64,000 nucleotides of DNA. It comes from an uncultured Prevotellaceae bacterium. GTDB lineage: Bacteria > Bacteroidota > Bacteroidia > Bacteroidales > Muribaculaceae. The translations under genes were made by a program, and so were the position numbers. This document shows positions 33,091-42,784 of this stretch, piece by piece (position 1 is the stretch's first letter; the number at the start of each line of letters is the position of its first letter). Under the pieces are notes generated by a model, which worked only from the letters and a program-made list of their open reading frames with translations, searched no databases and was not told the origin of the DNA. Location: assembly GCA_900319525.1 (NCBI GenBank), contig ONOU01000001.1, positions 124,001 to 188,000 of the forward strand, written 5' to 3'.

Positions 33091-36000
33091 ATGATACCAT
33101 TTGTACACCTGCATGTGCATTCACAATATAGCATCCTGGACGGGCAGGCGCCAGTGAAGGCGCTCGTTGACAAGGCCATTGCCGACGGCATGGGCGGCAT
33201 GGCGCTGACCGACCACGGCAACATGTTCGGCATCAAGGAGCTGCACGACTATGTAGCCAAGCTCAACAAGAAGCGGGGCGAGGGCGAGCCCAAGTTCAAG
33301 CCCATCCTGGGCTGTGAGGTCTATGTCGCCAATAAATCCCGCCACGACCGCAGCGACAAGCGCGACAACGGTAACCACCTGATCCTGCTGGCCAAGAACC
33401 TGCATGGCTACAAGAACCTCATCAAGATCGTCTCACACGCCTGGACCGAGGGCATGTACTACCACCCGCGCACCGACCACAGCGAGCTGGAGAAGTATCA
33501 CGAGGACCTGATCTGCTGCTCGGCCTGCCTGGGCGGCGAGGTGCCCCAGCTCATCATGGCCGGGCGCCTACAGGAAGCGCGCGAGAGGGTGAAGTGGTTC
33601 AAGGGCGTGTTTGGCGACGACTACTACCTGGAGCTGCAGCGCCACAAGGCCACCGTGGCCCATGCCAACCACGAGACCTATGAGCGGCAGGTCGAGGTCA
33701 ACGCCGTGCTGATGCAGCTGGCCAGGGAACTGGACATCAAGCTCGTGTGCACCAACGACTCCCACTTTGTCAACGAGGAGGACGCCGACGCCCACGAGCG
33801 CCTGATCTGCGTGTCAACGGGCAAAAAGCTGACCGACGAGAACGTGATGCTCTACAGCAAGCAGGAGTGGTTCAAGACCCAGGAGGAGATGAACCAGGTG
33901 TTTGCCGACGTGCCCGAGGCCCTGCAGGCCACCCAGGAAATCCTGGACAAGGTGGAAATCTACAGCATCGACCACAGCCCCATCCTGCCCGACTTCCCCT
34001 TGCCCGAGGGCTTCAAAGACGAGGACGAGTACCTGCGCTACCTGGTCTATGAGGGCGCACGGGAGCGGTGGCCCGAGCTTACCGACGAGCAGCGCGAGCG
34101 GCTGGACTTTGAGCTGGAGACGATCAAGAACATGGGCTTCCCCGGCTACTTCCTCATCGTGCAGGACTACATACGCATGGCGCCCAAGCTGGGGTGCTCG
34201 GTGGGACCCGGCCGCGGGTCGGCCGCCGGCTCGGCCGTGGCCTACTGCCTGGGCATCACCAAGATCGACCCGTTGAAGTATGACCTGCTGTTTGAGCGTT
34301 TCCTGAACCCCGACCGCATCTCGCTGCCCGATATCGACACCGACTTTGACGACGACGGCCGCGCCGCGGTGCTGAACTATGTGACCGAGAAATACGGTGC
34401 CGAGAAGGTGGCCCACATCGTGACCTACGGCACGATGGCCGCCAAGAGCGCCATCAAGGACGTGGCCCGCGTCGAGGACCTGTCGGTGGCCGAGAGCAAC
34501 CGCCTGGCCAAGTTCATCCCCTCGTCGCCCAACGAGATGCCCGAGGACAAGAACGGCAAGAAATACAAGATCACGGTGAAGAACTGCCTGGAATGCTTTG
34601 ACGAGTTCCGTGCCGAGCTCGATAATGCCGACCCCAGGGTGGGCGAGACCATCCGCTATGCCGAGAAGCTCGAGGGCAGCGTGCGCAGCACCGGCGTGCA
34701 CGCCTGCGGCGTGATCATTGGGCGCGACGACATCACCGACTGGGTGCCCGTGAGCACCGCCACTGACAGCGACGGCGAGAAGATCATCGTCACCCAGTAT
34801 GAGGGCGGCGTGATCGAGAGCACCGGACTGATCAAGATGGACTTCCTGGGGCTGAAGAACCTGTCGATTATCAAGGAGGCCCTGGCGGGCATCAAGCTCA
34901 ACCACGGCGTGGACATCGACATCGAGAAGATACCCATCGACGACGCCAAGACCTATGAGCTCTACTGCAAGGGCCAGACGTCGGGCACGTTCCAGTTTGA
35001 GTCGGCAGGAATGCAGAAGTACCTCATCGAGCTGCATCCCACCTGCTTTGAAGACCTGATCGCCATGAACGCCCTGTACCGCCCGGGCCCCATGGACTAC
35101 ATCCCGTCGTTCATCAACCGCAAGCAGGGTAGGGAGCCCATCGAGTATGACATCCCCTGCATGGAGAAGTATCTGAAAGAGACCTACGGCATCACCGTCT
35201 ATCAGGAGCAGGTCATGCTGCTGTCGCGGCAGCTGGCAGGGTTCACCCGCGGCCAGAGCGACACCCTGCGCAAGGCCATGGGCAAGAAGCAGATCGAGAA
35301 GATGAACGAGCTGGAGGCCCTCTTCTATGAGGGCGGCGAGAAGAACGGCCATGACAAGCAGGTGCTCAACAAGATTTGGGAAGACTGGAAGAAGTTTGCC
35401 TCCTATGCCTTCAACAAGTCCCATGCCACCTGCTACAGCTGGGTAGCCTACCAGACGGCTTACCTGAAGGCCAACTACCCGAGCGAGTACATGGCTGCCG
35501 TGCTGAGCAGCAACCTGAACGACGTGGACAAGCTGTCCAAGTACATGGACGAGTGCCGCTCGATGGGCATCGAGGTGCTGGGCCCCAACATCAACGAGAG
35601 TTACAAGAACTTCAGCGCTACCAGGGACGGCCGCATCCGCTTTGGCTTGGCAGGCATCAAGGGCGTGGGTGCCGGTTGCGTGGACTCGATTGTCGAGGAG
35701 AGGGACAAGAACGGCCCCTTCAAGGACATCTTTGACTTTGTGCAGCGCATCAACCAGGGAGCCTGCAACCGCAAGGCGCTGGAGTCGATGGCCCTGGCGG
35801 GCGCCTTTGACGACTTCAAGGAAATCAAGCGCGAAGACTTCTTTGAAACCAATCTCCGGGGCGAAGCCTATAGCGAGACACTGATGCGCTTTGGCCAGCG
35901 TTACCAGTCGAGCCAGCAGGAGATGCAGAACTCGCTCTTCGGAGCATTCGAGACAATCGAGGTGGCAACGCCTCCCGTCCCCAATGCCGAGCCCTGGTCA

Positions 36001-36639
36001 CAGCTCGAACGCCTCAACCGCGAGCGCGACCTGGTGGGCATGTACCTGTCGGCCCATCCGCTCGACCCCTATTATATTGAGGTGAACTATGGTTGCGACA
36101 CCCCGCTGGCCGAGGTGAAGAACAAAGCCGATCAACTGGATACCGAGCTCACCATGGGTGGCCTGGTGGTGGATTTCCAGACCCGCATGGGCAAGAAAGG
36201 CAACCAATTCGGCATTATCAAGATCGAGGACTACAGCGGCTCGTTTGAGTTCATGCTCTTTGGCAACAAGTTTGTCGATTACCAGAAGTTCGGAGTGCCG
36301 GGCTATGCCGTGGTCGTGCGTGGCGCCTACGAGAGGGGATATGGCGACAATATCCGCTTCAATGTCAAGTCGATAGACCTGCTCGAGAACATGAAGGGCA
36401 AGATGTTGAAGAATCTGGTCATCAGCCTGCGGGACACCGACCTGAGGAATGTGGAGTTCCTGAAACAGTACCACGGGGCCCAGGGCGACAACCGCTGCGA
36501 CCTGTACTTCAGGATGCAGGACCAGATGAGCGGCAATTATGTCATGCTGCGGTCCAAGCAGCCCATCGCGGTCGATAAACGGCTGCTGGAAACCCTGCGT
36601 GAGGCACACATCAAGTTCAAGGTGAATGCCCGGATGTGA
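33091..36639 (+). CDS. dnaE: DNA polymerase III subunit alpha
   Basis: A 1182-residue replicative polymerase. The N-terminal PHP domain opens with HLHVHS at residues 6-11. The polymerase core has GPGRGSAAGSAVAY and the catalytic PDIDTDF, with Asp414 and Asp416 as metal ligands. Fingers and tandem HhH regions follow (RKAMGKKQIEKM, AGIKGVGAGCVDSI), then an OB-fold domain (ELTMGGLVVDFQTRMGKKGNQFGIIKIED). Length and order match DnaE1. The gene is noticeably GC-rich compared with its flanks, which is why long open frames appear antisense to it. trxA follows 98 bases downstream. Confidence 0.97.
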   Translation: MIPFVHLHVHSQYSILDGQAPVKALVDKAIADGMGGMALTDHGNMFGIKELHDYVAKLNKKRGEGEPKFKPILGCEVYVANKSRHDRSDKRDNGNHLILLAKNLHGYKNLIKIVSHAWTEGMYYHPRTDHSELEKYHEDLICCSACLGGEVPQLIMAGRLQEARERVKWFKGVFGDDYYLELQRHKATVAHANHETYERQVEVNAVLMQLARELDIKLVCTNDSHFVNEEDADAHERLICVSTGKKLTDENVMLYSKQEWFKTQEEMNQVFADVPEALQATQEILDKVEIYSIDHSPILPDFPLPEGFKDEDEYLRYLVYEGARERWPELTDEQRERLDFELETIKNMGFPGYFLIVQDYIRMAPKLGCSVGPGRGSAAGSAVAYCLGITKIDPLKYDLLFERFLNPDRISLPDIDTDFDDDGRAAVLNYVTEKYGAEKVAHIVTYGTMAAKSAIKDVARVEDLSVAESNRLAKFIPSSPNEMPEDKNGKKYKITVKNCLECFDEFRAELDNADPRVGETIRYAEKLEGSVRSTGVHACGVIIGRDDITDWVPVSTATDSDGEKIIVTQYEGGVIESTGLIKMDFLGLKNLSIIKEALAGIKLNHGVDIDIEKIPIDDAKTYELYCKGQTSGTFQFESAGMQKYLIELHPTCFEDLIAMNALYRPGPMDYIPSFINRKQGREPIEYDIPCMEKYLKETYGITVYQEQVMLLSRQLAGFTRGQSDTLRKAMGKKQIEKMNELEALFYEGGEKNGHDKQVLNKIWEDWKKFASYAFNKSHATCYSWVAYQTAYLKANYPSEYMAAVLSSNLNDVDKLSKYMDECRSMGIEVLGPNINESYKNFSATRDGRIRFGLAGIKGVGAGCVDSIVEERDKNGPFKDIFDFVQRINQGACNRKALESMALAGAFDDFKEIKREDFFETNLRGEAYSETLMRFGQRYQSSQQEMQNSLFGAFETIEVATPPVPNAEPWSQLERLNRERDLVGMYLSAHPLDPYYIEVNYGCDTPLAEVKNKADQLDTELTMGGLVVDFQTRMGKKGNQFGIIKIEDYSGSFEFMLFGNKFVDYQKFGVPGYAVVVRGAYERGYGDNIRFNVKSIDLLENMKGKMLKNLVISLRDTDLRNVEFLKQYHGAQGDNRCDLYFRMQDQMSGNYVMLRSKQPIAVDKRLLETLREAHIKFKVNARM

Positions 36640-36737
36640 CATTTTGCCCGATGGCACAGTTATTGCTACAAGAATTACCGACGAACAACAATATAAAATA
36701 GTATATTAACAACACAATTCAATTAAACAGAAAAGAC

Positions 36738-37052
36738 ATGGCAACTGTAATTAACGACGCTAACTACAAAGAGTTACTGGAATCGGGCAAACCCGTAGTG
36801 ATTGACTTTTGGGCTCCCTGGTGCGGTCCTTGCCGCAGCGTGGCCCCCATCATCGAGGAACTGGCTACCACCTACGAGGGTCGCGTGATCATCGGCAAGT
36901 ACAACGTGGACGAGGACAGCGACCTGGGCGTGGAGTACGGCATCCGCAACATCCCCACCTTGCTGTTCTTCAAGGATGGACAGATGGTGGATAAGCATGT
37001 GGGAACTATCACTCACGACGCCCTGACTGCCAAGATCGACTCACTGCTGTAA
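36738..37052 (+). CDS. trxA: Thioredoxin
   Basis: A 104-residue cytoplasmic thioredoxin. The redox motif is in DFWAPWCGPCRS, with Cys32 and Cys35 by approximate count, and the cis-proline lies in NIPTLLFFKDG. No signal peptide is present. It is the standard length and ends at a strong terminator. It reduces protein disulfides and fits the anaerobic redox set of the region. Confidence 0.95.
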   Translation: MATVINDANYKELLESGKPVVIDFWAPWCGPCRSVAPIIEELATTYEGRVIIGKYNVDEDSDLGVEYGIRNIPTLLFFKDGQMVDKHVGTITHDALTAKIDSLL

Positions 37053-37072
37053 ACCACAATCAGTAAATCAAG

Positions 37073-37119
37073 ACAACACTACCTGGACCCTTCTTGCAGG
37101 GCTCAGGTAGTGTTGTTTT
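37073..37119. terminator. Terminator after trxA
   Basis: ACAACACTACCTG pairs with CAGGTAGTGTTGT, a 13-bp perfect stem around an 18-base loop containing a CCC/GGG pairing, followed by TTTTATT. It also lies just beyond the end of hydE on the other strand. Confidence 0.88.
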
Positions 37120-37138
37120 ATTGGCGGTCTGCGTGGCT

Positions 37139-38194
37139 CTATAGATTGGGCCGTGACAATGAAGGCGAATCACCTCGCGACCAATCGATGTGATAACCGA
37201 TGGTGGCCAGTTCTTCAGCCAGCAAACGGACGCCTTGGGCAGATTCGGTCCCATACGACGCCTTGTTGTCATACAGAGCGTAGTCCTGACGCGTGTCGGC
37301 AGGAGAGAGATTGGGCATCACCACGTTGGCGCCGGCAAGAATGCCCCGCAGGCGGCCTCCCGATGCCAACGAAGCCATTGCCGTTGTGCTGGGAATCAAG
37401 GCCTGCGGCAGCGCTAACCTCAAGATGGCGTACAGGCGGGCAGTCAATTCAACGGACCCGGCGGGGAAGCGGCCGAGCGGCGTATCATGATGAGGGATGA
37501 AGGGGCCAAGGCCGATCATGTGAGGCTTGAAATCCACAAGATAGACAATATCCTCGACAATGCTGCCGATGGTCTGGAACGGAGCGCCCACCATGATGCC
37601 CGTACCCACTTGATAGCCCAGCTCCTTGAGCCAGTCGAGGCACTGCAAGCGGTGGGCATGAGACATAACGGACGGATGCAGCAGGCTATAGAGCTGCCGA
37701 TTGTGGGTCTCATGACGCAGCAGATAACGATCGGCTCCCGCATCACGCCACAGGGCATAGGTCTCGCGGGAATGCTCGCCCAGCGACAGCGTAATGGCGC
37801 AGTCGGGCCAGCGGTGACGCATTTCACTTATCAGACCGGCAATCCAGTCAGACCTGTCCTCGCCCCATTCGCCCCCCTGCAAGACAAACGTGCGGAAACC
37901 GATGCTGTAGCCCGTCTCACAACAGTCCAGCACTTGCTTGCTGGACAATGTGTAGCGCGATACATTACAATTGCTGCGGCGAATGCCGCAATACAGGCAA
38001 TCATTGCGGCACACATTGGTCAACTCTATGAGTCCACGCAGGAAAATTCCCTTACCGAACTGCCGCTGCGCCAGTTCACGGGCTTGGCTGATCAGGTAAT
38101 CCGCATCCCGTGGATTGCGTGTGGTAAGCAGCGCCCGATACTCTTCAGCCGCCAGCTCATGCTTTTCCCTTAACCGATCTACGATTGCTCTCAT
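37139..38194 (-). CDS. hydE: [FeFe]-hydrogenase maturase HydE (radical SAM)
   Basis: A 351-residue radical SAM enzyme. The CX3CX2C cluster motif is at Cys62, Cys66 and Cys69 (CRNDCLYCGI), followed by SRYTLSSKQVLDCC, FVLQGGEWGED and GIMVGAPFQT, as in HydE. HydE takes part in building the two-iron H-cluster subsite with HydG and HydF. Neither partner nor a hydrogenase is in the window. It starts 18 bases after a transglutaminase-like gene and is probably co-transcribed with it. BioB and PylB are related, but the motif order favours HydE. Confidence 0.88.
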   Translation of the reverse strand: MRAIVDRLREKHELAAEEYRALLTTRNPRDADYLISQARELAQRQFGKGIFLRGLIELTNVCRNDCLYCGIRRSNCNVSRYTLSSKQVLDCCETGYSIGFRTFVLQGGEWGEDRSDWIAGLISEMRHRWPDCAITLSLGEHSRETYALWRDAGADRYLLRHETHNRQLYSLLHPSVMSHAHRLQCLDWLKELGYQVGTGIMVGAPFQTIGSIVEDIVYLVDFKPHMIGLGPFIPHHDTPLGRFPAGSVELTARLYAILRLALPQALIPSTTAMASLASGGRLRGILAGANVVMPNLSPADTRQDYALYDNKASYGTESAQGVRLLAEELATIGYHIDWSRGDSPSLSRPNL

Positions 38195-38212
38195 AAGGCT
38201 AATTACAGTGAT

Positions 38213-40786
38213 TCAGCGGTCCAGGTTATTGATGACCTTGGTAAACTGCTCTCCCAGGCCGATGGTGTAGCCCTGGCTGCAGAACATCACACGGTTAAAA
38301 GTATCGGCAAGAATGAATACGGGCAATTGCGTCTCGCTCTGGAGTTTCATTTCTTCAACAATCTGGCGGCGGATGCTGCCGTCGTAGTCAATGCCGTAGA
38401 TGATATTGCGGGGCAGGGCTCCGTAATTCTCCTGACGATACTTCTGGGCCTCTTGCAGGTTCTCAAACAGCAGAACCATCGGACGGCCCCATTTGTCGAA
38501 CGCGCTACTCATCTTGGCGATGTCTCGCATGGCATGATTGGTAGGCTCTTGACCGACGCCCAGCAGTCCCACGATGAAATAGCCTCGACCGGTCTGAGAC
38601 AGGATGCTCACGGCGTCGCCGCTGACTGGATTCAGGTCGCTGTCAAGCAGTTGGAACTTAGACTCGGAATTGAAGTTGCCAATGACGGCGACAATGTCGT
38701 CGCTCTGACGCATTGTCAGGTTGATGGTTGTGGTTTCGCCGGGTTTAACGGAAAAAATGCGGTTGGCGACCAGCACCTTGCCACTGGCAGCGCGGGTGCC
38801 GCTGGTGAGCATATAGGTTCCGGCATCAAGGGGTGTGCCGTTCTGGAAAGTATTGCTCCAGGACGAGCCCTCCTCAAGGCCGGAATCGCCCTCGTCATAG
38901 TTCAGCAACTGGGTTGTGCCGTCGTCCAGGATGCGGCAAATGGAGAAATGATGGTAATATTTCGGGTCATCGAGGAGTGGGGTAGGGGTATAACGCAGTT
39001 TCAGGGTACCCGTCTGGGCATTTTGCTGCTCTACGGCCTCAAAATTCACGTCCTGCCAGTCTCCGCCGCTGCAGTATTGCACCTTGCCGGTCACCGGATC
39101 CATGCGCGACTCGATGTCGAGCGAGCGGGCCAAATCCACAAAGAAGATGTCACGGCCTCGGCCATCGGCCACGCGAGAGCGCCATACGCCCATTGGCGTC
39201 TGGGCAATGTGCAAGGCGTTCTCTTCATCCTTGATAGCGATGTTGTCACGCACCCAAGCCACAAGTTTAGAGGGATCGGCCTTGAACTGAGCCGTTGTTG
39301 CGGCATCAAAGGCATCCTGCAACTCACACTTGAAGGGCGAAGTAATCATCTCGTATTCCACTCGTTGGCTCAGCTGGCTACTGCGGGCATTGAAAGCATC
39401 CTCAAGAACAGCCATCGAAACGTCTCGCATATCCTTGTCGTTCAATCCCTGTAGGATGCCCAGGACGCGATCGGTGTTGTCGCTGTGCTTGTTGGCAAAA
39501 TTCAGAATGGTCTTCCAGTTGCCACGGGCCTTGACTAGATAATCGGCAACAGGTTCGCACAGTTGTCTGGCCTTGATCGGGTCAACGAATGTGGCCTCGT
39601 ATGCTTTGCGGATAGAGTCCTCTCGGGCAAAGCGTTTCTTGTTGGCGGCTGCCATATCGGGTGTCACTTTGGGCGAATAGGCCTTCTCTACAGGTGGAGT
39701 GATGTCAAATGTCTCATAGGTAGGACCGCTCTTCAGGCTATTGCTCTTGTTAAGCGTAATGTCCACATGCTTATCTTTGCCAAATGATACCTTGCTGTAG
39801 CCATACCAGCCGTCTTTGCTGGCCCACACGAGCATGTCGCCCTTGCCGGCCGTGAGCGACGCCTTGCCCTTGCCATCGGTATATTTGGTGGCGGCAGGGT
39901 AGAACTCGCCATAGTTGTAAATGCGGAATTCGACTCTAGCGCCCTGAACAGGGCTGCCGGCCTTGTCAAGCACCTGTACCTGAGCCGATGCCGTGGCGGC
40001 ATAGTTGCCGATGAGGTTGATTTCGGTGAAATTGCGGGTTCGGGACATCACTTCTTCTGGTCCCTTGTAGTCGCCAAAAGCGCGCGTGTGCATCAGCAGC
40101 GCCCTCGACGCCGGAGCATTGAACCAGCCAAGGTCCAGCACCGCCTCAGGCTCACAGGCGCCCATAAAGTGCCACTTGCCGTCGGCCCAGGCCTCGACCC
40201 AGGCATGATTGTCGTCGGTGTGGGCCCAACGAGGTGTATAGACCTGACGGGCAGGAATGCCGATGGAGCGCAGGGCGGCGACCGTGAAGGTCGATTCCTC
40301 GCCACAGCGACCGATGGCGGTGTTCATGCAGGCCAGCGGGGACAGCGTGCGGGAGTCGCTGGGCTGATAGGTCACATGTTCATGGCACCAGTGGTTCACC
40401 TCCAGGATGGCCTCTTCCATGGTCATGCCAGCAACACGTTCTTTCAACTCCTTGAAAAACACGGGTCTAGACATATCCAGTGCCTCATTGTTGACGCGCA
40501 ATGGCAGTACGAAATGATTAAACAGCAATTCAGGTACGTTCTTGCCCCAAGGCATCTGCTCACGGGCCTCGAATGTGGCACGCACGTTCTCGAGGTGGAA
40601 CTGGATAGTATAGTCCGTCACATCAGCTAGCGGCATGTAGGCATACAGGAAGCGCAGCGCCTCCATTTCCTGCGGGGTCGCATTGAGTCCAGTGAAATCA
40701 GGCTTTCTCAACTCTTCGATTGTAGTCCCAGTGGCGCCAATGGCTGCCGTGAGCATGATGATCAACAATATGGTTAACTTCTTCAT
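38213..40786 (-). CDS. Secreted transglutaminase-like protein with C-terminal thioredoxin-like region
   Basis: An 857-residue exported protein. A signal peptide (residues 1-20) precedes a transglutaminase/papain-like core, with Cys161 in AIGRCGEESTF and His194 in DDNHAWVEAW. The third position lies in FMGACEPE, where classical enzymes have an Asp. Residues about 265-335 resemble a bacterial Ig/CarboxypepD-like fold. The last 120 residues (RPMVLLFENLQEAQKY, LPVFILADTFNRVMF) look thioredoxin-like without a CxxC. It is probably a periplasmic protease or amidase. Related proteins occur across Bacteroides; function is unproven. Confidence 0.8.
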   Translation of the reverse strand: MKKLTILLIIMLTAAIGATGTTIEELRKPDFTGLNATPQEMEALRFLYAYMPLADVTDYTIQFHLENVRATFEAREQMPWGKNVPELLFNHFVLPLRVNNEALDMSRPVFFKELKERVAGMTMEEAILEVNHWCHEHVTYQPSDSRTLSPLACMNTAIGRCGEESTFTVAALRSIGIPARQVYTPRWAHTDDNHAWVEAWADGKWHFMGACEPEAVLDLGWFNAPASRALLMHTRAFGDYKGPEEVMSRTRNFTEINLIGNYAATASAQVQVLDKAGSPVQGARVEFRIYNYGEFYPAATKYTDGKGKASLTAGKGDMLVWASKDGWYGYSKVSFGKDKHVDITLNKSNSLKSGPTYETFDITPPVEKAYSPKVTPDMAAANKKRFAREDSIRKAYEATFVDPIKARQLCEPVADYLVKARGNWKTILNFANKHSDNTDRVLGILQGLNDKDMRDVSMAVLEDAFNARSSQLSQRVEYEMITSPFKCELQDAFDAATTAQFKADPSKLVAWVRDNIAIKDEENALHIAQTPMGVWRSRVADGRGRDIFFVDLARSLDIESRMDPVTGKVQYCSGGDWQDVNFEAVEQQNAQTGTLKLRYTPTPLLDDPKYYHHFSICRILDDGTTQLLNYDEGDSGLEEGSSWSNTFQNGTPLDAGTYMLTSGTRAASGKVLVANRIFSVKPGETTTINLTMRQSDDIVAVIGNFNSESKFQLLDSDLNPVSGDAVSILSQTGRGYFIVGLLGVGQEPTNHAMRDIAKMSSAFDKWGRPMVLLFENLQEAQKYRQENYGALPRNIIYGIDYDGSIRRQIVEEMKLQSETQLPVFILADTFNRVMFCSQGYTIGLGEQFTKVINNLDR

Positions 40787-40815
40787 GTCGATTGACTTGT
40801 TTTGGTTTCAAATCA

Positions 40816-40823
40816 CAAAATTA
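40816..40823 (-). promoter_or_regulatory. -7 box for the transglutaminase-hydE unit
   Basis: Minus-strand TAATTTTG, 30 bases before the ATG at 40786. No clear -33 element. Confidence 0.5.
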
Positions 40824-40899
40824 GTACAAACTATTGATTTGTCATTTGTAATAATGTTTAAAACTTAGCGCAATCAACCAAAAACTGGAAAAAAATGAT

Positions 40900-40907
40900 T
40901 ACCTTTG
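40900..40907 (+). promoter_or_regulatory. -7 box for lepA
   Basis: TACCTTTG followed by CACTCC, 40 bases before the lepA ATG. No clear -33 element. Confidence 0.5.
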
Positions 40908-40946
40908 CACTCCAAATTATAGAACACCGACAACTTTTTAGGAAGA

Positions 40947-42734
40947 ATGAAGACAATACGTAACTTCTGCATTGTGGCGCATATCGACCACGGCAAGAGT
41001 ACGCTGGCCGACCGACTGCTGGAAGTCACCAACACGGTCGCCGGCAAAGACATGCAGGCACAAGTGCTCGACGACATGGACCTGGAACGCGAGCGCGGCA
41101 TTACCATCAAGAGCCACGCCATCCAGATGGACTACTTGAAGGACGGCCAGAAATATACCCTGAACCTGATTGACACTCCGGGACACGTGGACTTCTCCTA
41201 CGAGGTGTCACGCTCGATTGCTGCCTGTGAGGGCGCGTTGCTGGTGGTGGACGCCACCCAGGGCGTGCAGGCTCAGACGATCTCCAACCTGTATATGGCT
41301 ATCGATAACGGTCTGGAAATCATTCCCGTTATCAACAAGATTGATATGGACAGCGCCCACCCCGACGAGGTGGAGGACGAAATCGTGGAGTTGCTGGGCT
41401 GTGACCCGAGCGACATCATCCGCTGCAGTGCGCGCACGGGTGAAGGCGTGCCCGCCATCCTCGATGCCATCGTGGACCGCATTCCCGCTCCCGTGGGCGA
41501 CCCCGAGGCACCGCTGCAGGCATTGATCTTTGACTCGGTGTTCAACTCGTTCCGCGGCATTATCGTCTATTTCAAGATCTTGAACGGCTCGATTGCCAAG
41601 GGCGACTTCGTGAAGTTTGTCAATACCGGCAAGGAGTATAACATCGATGAGCTGGGTGTGCTCAAGCTGCGCCAGCAGCCGTGCGACCGCCTCTCGGCCG
41701 GTAATGTGGGTTACATCATCTCGGGTATCAAAAATTCTGTCGAGGTGAGGGTGGGTGATACCATTACCCACGTGCAACAACCATGCGACAAGGCCATCGA
41801 GGGCTTCCAGGAAGTGAAGCCGATGGTGTTTGCCGGCGTTTATCCCATCGACCCTGAGGACTTTGAGAACCTGCGTGCCTCGCTGGAGAAGCTGCAGCTG
41901 AATGATGCCGCCCTGACGTTCACGCCAGAGTCGTCGGTGGCATTGGGATTCGGCTTCCGCTGCGGATTCTTGGGCTTGTTGCACATGGAAATTGTGCAGG
42001 AACGCCTGAGCCGCGAGTTCAACATGGAAGTCATCACTACAGTGCCCAACGTATCATACAAGGTGTATGACAAAAAGGGTGGCTTGACCGAGGTGCACAA
42101 CCCCGCAGGCCTGCCCGACATTGCTGTGATCGAAAAGATTGAGGAACCCTTTATCCGAGCCTCAATCATCACCCAGAGCGAGTATATGGGGCCCATCATC
42201 ACGTTGTGCCTCTCTAAGCGTGGTGAATTGGTTAAGCAGGAGTATATATCGGGCAATCGATTGGAATTGACCTTTGATATTCCGTTGGGCGAAATCGTCA
42301 TCGATTTCTATGATAAGCTGAAGAGCATCAGCAAGGGCTATGCCTCGTTTGACTACTTCATCAACGGCTATCGTGAGTCCAAACTCATCAAGTTGGACAT
42401 CCTGCTCAACGGACAGCCCGTGGATGCCCTGAGCACGCTGACCCACGTGGACAATGCCGTGACACTGGGACGCCGCATGTGCGAGAAACTCAAGGAACTG
42501 ATTCCGCGCCAGCAATATGATATCGCCATCCAGGCCGCCATCGGCGCCAAGATCATTGCCCGCGAGACGGTGAAGCAGGTGCGTAAGGACGTGACCGCCA
42601 AGTGCTACGGTGGTGACGTGAGCCGCAAGCGCAAACTGCTCGAAAAGCAGAAGGCTGGTAAGAAACGCATGAAACAGATCGGTACCGTGCAAGTGCCGCA
42701 AAAGGCCTTCCTTGCCGTGTTGAAACTCGACTAA
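40947..42734 (+). CDS. lepA: Elongation factor 4 (LepA)
   Basis: A 595-residue ribosomal GTPase that back-translocates or remodels stalled ribosomes. The G1 loop AHIDHGKST is at residues 11-19. [14 protein letters not shown] (switch I), [10 protein letters not shown] (G3) and [11 protein letters not shown] (G4) follow. EF-G-like domains and the LepA-specific C-terminus ([20 protein letters not shown]) are all present. It is intact and of standard length. A short stem-loop separates it from the helicase gene downstream. Confidence 0.97.
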   Translation: MKTIRNFCIVAHIDHGKSTLADRLLEVTNTVAGKDMQAQVLDDMDLERERGITIKSHAIQMDYLKDGQKYTLNLIDTPGHVDFSYEVSRSIAACEGALLVVDATQGVQAQTISNLYMAIDNGLEIIPVINKIDMDSAHPDEVEDEIVELLGCDPSDIIRCSARTGEGVPAILDAIVDRIPAPVGDPEAPLQALIFDSVFNSFRGIIVYFKILNGSIAKGDFVKFVNTGKEYNIDELGVLKLRQQPCDRLSAGNVGYIISGIKNSVEVRVGDTITHVQQPCDKAIEGFQEVKPMVFAGVYPIDPEDFENLRASLEKLQLNDAALTFTPESSVALGFGFRCGFLGLLHMEIVQERLSREFNMEVITTVPNVSYKVYDKKGGLTEVHNPAGLPDIAVIEKIEEPFIRASIITQSEYMGPIITLCLSKRGELVKQEYISGNRLELTFDIPLGEIVIDFYDKLKSISKGYASFDYFINGYRESKLIKLDILLNGQPVDALSTLTHVDNAVTLGRRMCEKLKELIPRQQYDIAIQAAIGAKIIARETVKQVRKDVTAKCYGGDVSRKRKLLEKQKAGKKRMKQIGTVQVPQKAFLAVLKLD

Positions 42735-42747
42735 CCATGTCTGGTAT

Positions 42748-42766
42748 GGCAAGTTATCAACTTGCC
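42748..42766 (+). other. Intercistronic stem-loop between lepA and helicase
   Basis: GGCAAGTT-ATC-AACTTGCC is an 8-bp perfect stem with a 3-base loop and no T-run. It may attenuate or stabilise the dicistronic message rather than end it. Confidence 0.5.
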
Positions 42767-42784
42767 CATCGTTGAGAGGTGAAC

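Noticed and set aside
33814..35424. Open frame of 536 codons on the minus strand
   Set aside because: It is antisense to dnaE, whose GC-rich third positions keep the opposite frame open. Its translation is Leu/Val/His-rich with no domain.
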